DNA of 64,000 nucleotides from Tropicibacter alexandrii (GTDB lineage: Bacteria > Pseudomonadota > Alphaproteobacteria > Rhodobacterales > Rhodobacteraceae). Of the stretch, positions 62,150 through 64,000 are shown one piece after another (the first letter of the stretch is position 1; the number at the start of each line of letters is the position of its first letter). The position numbers were made by a program, and so were the translations under genes. The stretch is taken from the NCBI RefSeq assembly GCF_003667315.2, contig NZ_RCTZ02000023.1, positions 1 to 64,000 on the forward strand. The letters run 5' to 3'. The notes beneath the pieces are model-generated. The model did no database searches. It was given only the letters and a program-made list of their open reading frames with translations, and was not told where the DNA came from.

Positions 62150-64000
62150 TTACTCCAGCACGATCTCAGGCAGGACAACCTCCCAACTGTCCTGTTGAAG
62201 CTTCCCACGATGCTCCTCGCCGCTTTCATGGGCATGGCGTGCGACGATGGCACCGATCATGGCAGAAACGACACGCTGCCCATCAGGTACCGCCCACCCG
62301 CCTTTCATGGCGATCAGTCTCCGTCCCTGTCGGTCTTGCACCCACCAGCGCCCGTTCTGCTGGCTCAGAGTGACGGGATCACCCGTCTGCGCCTGAGCAA
62401 TAGCGTTGAGACTGACATAGCCTGTCCGTAGCCGCCCGGCCCAGTCGATGAACACCTGGCTCATGTCTGGCATGAGGTAGGTCCTGTCCGGGGGCAAGTC
62501 CTTCACTTCCGGCAAGGCGGCGTGCCGGCGCAGGATGCTATCGCCAGTGGATGGCAAGAAGGCATGCGCGCCCTGTGTCATCACGGCAAGGCTGCGGCGG
62601 GCACGGGTCATGGCGACATAGAAAAGCCGGCGCGGCGCATCGAGATCCTCGTTCCGTGATGGCCGATCCCAACCGCCGTTCAGGATAACAACGTCATCGA
62701 ATTCAAGCCCTTTTGCGCGGTGGGCAGTCATAAGCAACAGCCCATGCTGCTCCCCTCGTGCGTCTCGCGCCCACTCGCCGAACCACTCCACCAGATCGGG
62801 GACCGAGGCCGACCCGGTTCCGATTTCCTGCACCAAAGCAGCGACGCCCTCGGCGATTAGATCGGACCAACGATTGCGAGGAAGAGTGTTCACGACCTCC
62901 AGCAAATCCGTCACGTCCAGCAGGCGTGTCCGATCGCGGCTGATGCCATCGATGAATTGCCGCATCTCGCGCAAACGCCATAGGCTGGGCAGGCTTTCGT
63001 TGGCCATTTCAACCGGAATACCCTGCGCCTCGGCGTAGGCACGAACCGGGGCGAGCTGCCGCCAGTTGCGCGCGATGATGGCTGTGCGCGACCAGTTCCA
63101 GCCGGGCTCCAGCGCCGCCAGCCGCTGCAACTCTGTCACGGCGGCCACCGCCTGCGCACGGTCCCCTGGCGGGCATTGCAGCAACTGAACGCGCCCCTGT
63201 CCCACGGGATCGCCTTCGGCCATCACCCCGCCCAACGGTTCCTTGCGACGGTTGCGGTCGATGGTGATGTCGTGGCCAAGCTTCATCCTGTCAGACGCAC
63301 CGGCGATCACCGTATTCGACGCCGCGATGATGTGGCCGGTCGAGCGGTAGTTCTCGACCAGATATTCGGGCCGCGCGCGGTAATCCTGTTCGAACTGGCG
63401 GATGTAACGGATCGACGCGCCCGCAAAGGCGTAGATGTTCTGGTCGTCATCGCCCACGGCGAAGAGGCTCAGTTTCATGTCCTCGTCTTCGATCGTCCGC
63501 CCGGCGACGGCGGCAATCAGGGCGTATTCCTCAGGTCCGACGTCTTGATACTCGTCGACCAGAATCCAGCGATAGCCTTGGATCAAAGTCTCACGCTGCG
63601 CCTCGGCCTCTGTCTTGCTCAGCCCCTCGCCATTCAACTGGCGCACGGCTTCCATGACGATGCCGTCGAAATCACGGCTTTCTGCCTGCAATCCCGCGAA
63701 ACTCGCGCCCACCAGCCGCATGGCCATCGCATGACAGGTGGACACCGTCACACCAAACGCCTCATCCCCGATCAGGTGCCGCAGCCGCGCACGGATTTCG
63801 ACCGCTGCGTGGCGGTTGTAGCTGAGCACGAGGATACTGCGCGGGTCTTCGCGGCGTACGCGGATCAGGTAGGCGATACGATGGACCAAAACCCGCGTCT
63901 TGCCAGAACCGGGCCCGGCAAGAACAAGCACGTTGGTGGCATCCCTGTCGTCGGCCACGATCTTTTGTTGCACGGGATTGCCGAGGGACTCGACCACAGC
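62150..64000 (-). CDS. UvrD/Rep-type superfamily 1 helicase, C-terminal part (gene continues past the window)
   Basis: 616 codons remain. Motif I is AGPGSGKTRVL, motif II is LVDEYQDV, motif III is GDDDQNIYAFAG, and later motifs include LLLMTAHRAKGLEFD and LFYVAMTRARRSL. The frame is open to the last base, with no convincing start (GTG at 63997 only), and homology begins immediately with NPVQQKIV, so an N-terminal portion lies outside. I recall similar modules fused behind RecQ-type helicases in this group of bacteria; that is inference. It ends in TAA at 62150. Confidence 0.85.
   Translation of the reverse strand, partial: AVVESLGNPVQQKIVADDRDATNVLVLAGPGSGKTRVLVHRIAYLIRVRREDPRSILVLSYNRHAAVEIRARLRHLIGDEAFGVTVSTCHAMAMRLVGASFAGLQAESRDFDGIVMEAVRQLNGEGLSKTEAEAQRETLIQGYRWILVDEYQDVGPEEYALIAAVAGRTIEDEDMKLSLFAVGDDDQNIYAFAGASIRYIRQFEQDYRARPEYLVENYRSTGHIIAASNTVIAGASDRMKLGHDITIDRNRRKEPLGGVMAEGDPVGQGRVQLLQCPPGDRAQAVAAVTELQRLAALEPGWNWSRTAIIARNWRQLAPVRAYAEAQGIPVEMANESLPSLWRLREMRQFIDGISRDRTRLLDVTDLLEVVNTLPRNRWSDLIAEGVAALVQEIGTGSASVPDLVEWFGEWARDARGEQHGLLLMTAHRAKGLEFDDVVILNGGWDRPSRNEDLDAPRRLFYVAMTRARRSLAVMTQGAHAFLPSTGDSILRRHAALPEVKDLPPDRTYLMPDMSQVFIDWAGRLRTGYVSLNAIAQAQTGDPVTLSQQNGRWWVQDRQGRRLIAMKGGWAVPDGQRVVSAMIGAIVARHAHESGEEHRGKLQQDSWEVVLPEIVLE

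Overview
The window is a high-GC chromosome segment that looks like an alphaproteobacterium of the Rhodobacteraceae / roseobacter type. The evidence is a Rhizobium-style rhamnose locus, two TAXI-TRAP uptake systems with DctBD-like regulators, tightly packed operons with ATGA start/stop overlaps, and strong GGGAGG-type ribosome binding sites. No rRNA, tRNA or CRISPR array was seen. All calls rest on reading the sequence and translations; no database search was run.

Layout. (1) 1-10.9 kb: an AraC regulator tail, then a complete L-rhamnose locus: leftward rhaRSTPQUK (regulator, ABC importer, mutarotase, kinase) and rightward rhaDI (aldolase-dehydrogenase, isomerase). (2) 10.9-18.3 kb: a two-component system divergent from a redox cluster of two small PepSY proteins, a cytochrome b561, a DUF2271 protein, a membrane PepSY-flavodoxin-reductase fusion and ApbE. 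This looks like an envelope electron-transfer chain with a covalently flavinylated carrier. The b561 gene has an in-frame TAG. (3) 18.3-22.7 kb: a PLP decarboxylase, a cysteine-synthase-like enzyme and a soluble CadC-like regulator. (4) 22.8-36.7 kb: two back-to-back TAXI-TRAP systems, each with its own sensor kinase and response regulator. Both regulators have altered GAFTGA loops. (5) 36.7-41 kb: a chemoreceptor followed by a periplasmic binding protein, in sequence that reads as AT-richer, then a decayed IS3-family element with recognisable ends.

(6) 41-47.5 kb: a LysR regulator divergent from a six-gene operon with a nucleoside-deaminase-like enzyme, an NMT1-type ABC importer, an 8-oxoguanine-deaminase-like amidohydrolase and an isopenicillin-N-synthase-like oxygenase. 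It is a plausible uptake and catabolic route for a purine-like or other N-heterocycle. (7) 47.7-54.5 kb: a binding protein / hybrid kinase pair in which both genes are damaged, a quinone-oxidoreductase-like gene, a GST gene interrupted by TAG and an NAD(P)-binding protein. (8) 54.5-64 kb: an IS5-type fragment, an AbrB/Doc toxin-antitoxin pair whose toxin lacks the usual Fic-motif His, a complete Tn7-like core (tnsA, tnsB, tnsC, tniQ) and a UvrD-type helicase running off the end.

Most noteworthy are the flavin-based redox cluster with a repeated regulator box, the in-frame TAG codons in a window where no intact gene I checked ends in TAG, the paired DctD-like regulators with altered GAFTGA motifs, and the heterocycle-degradation operon.
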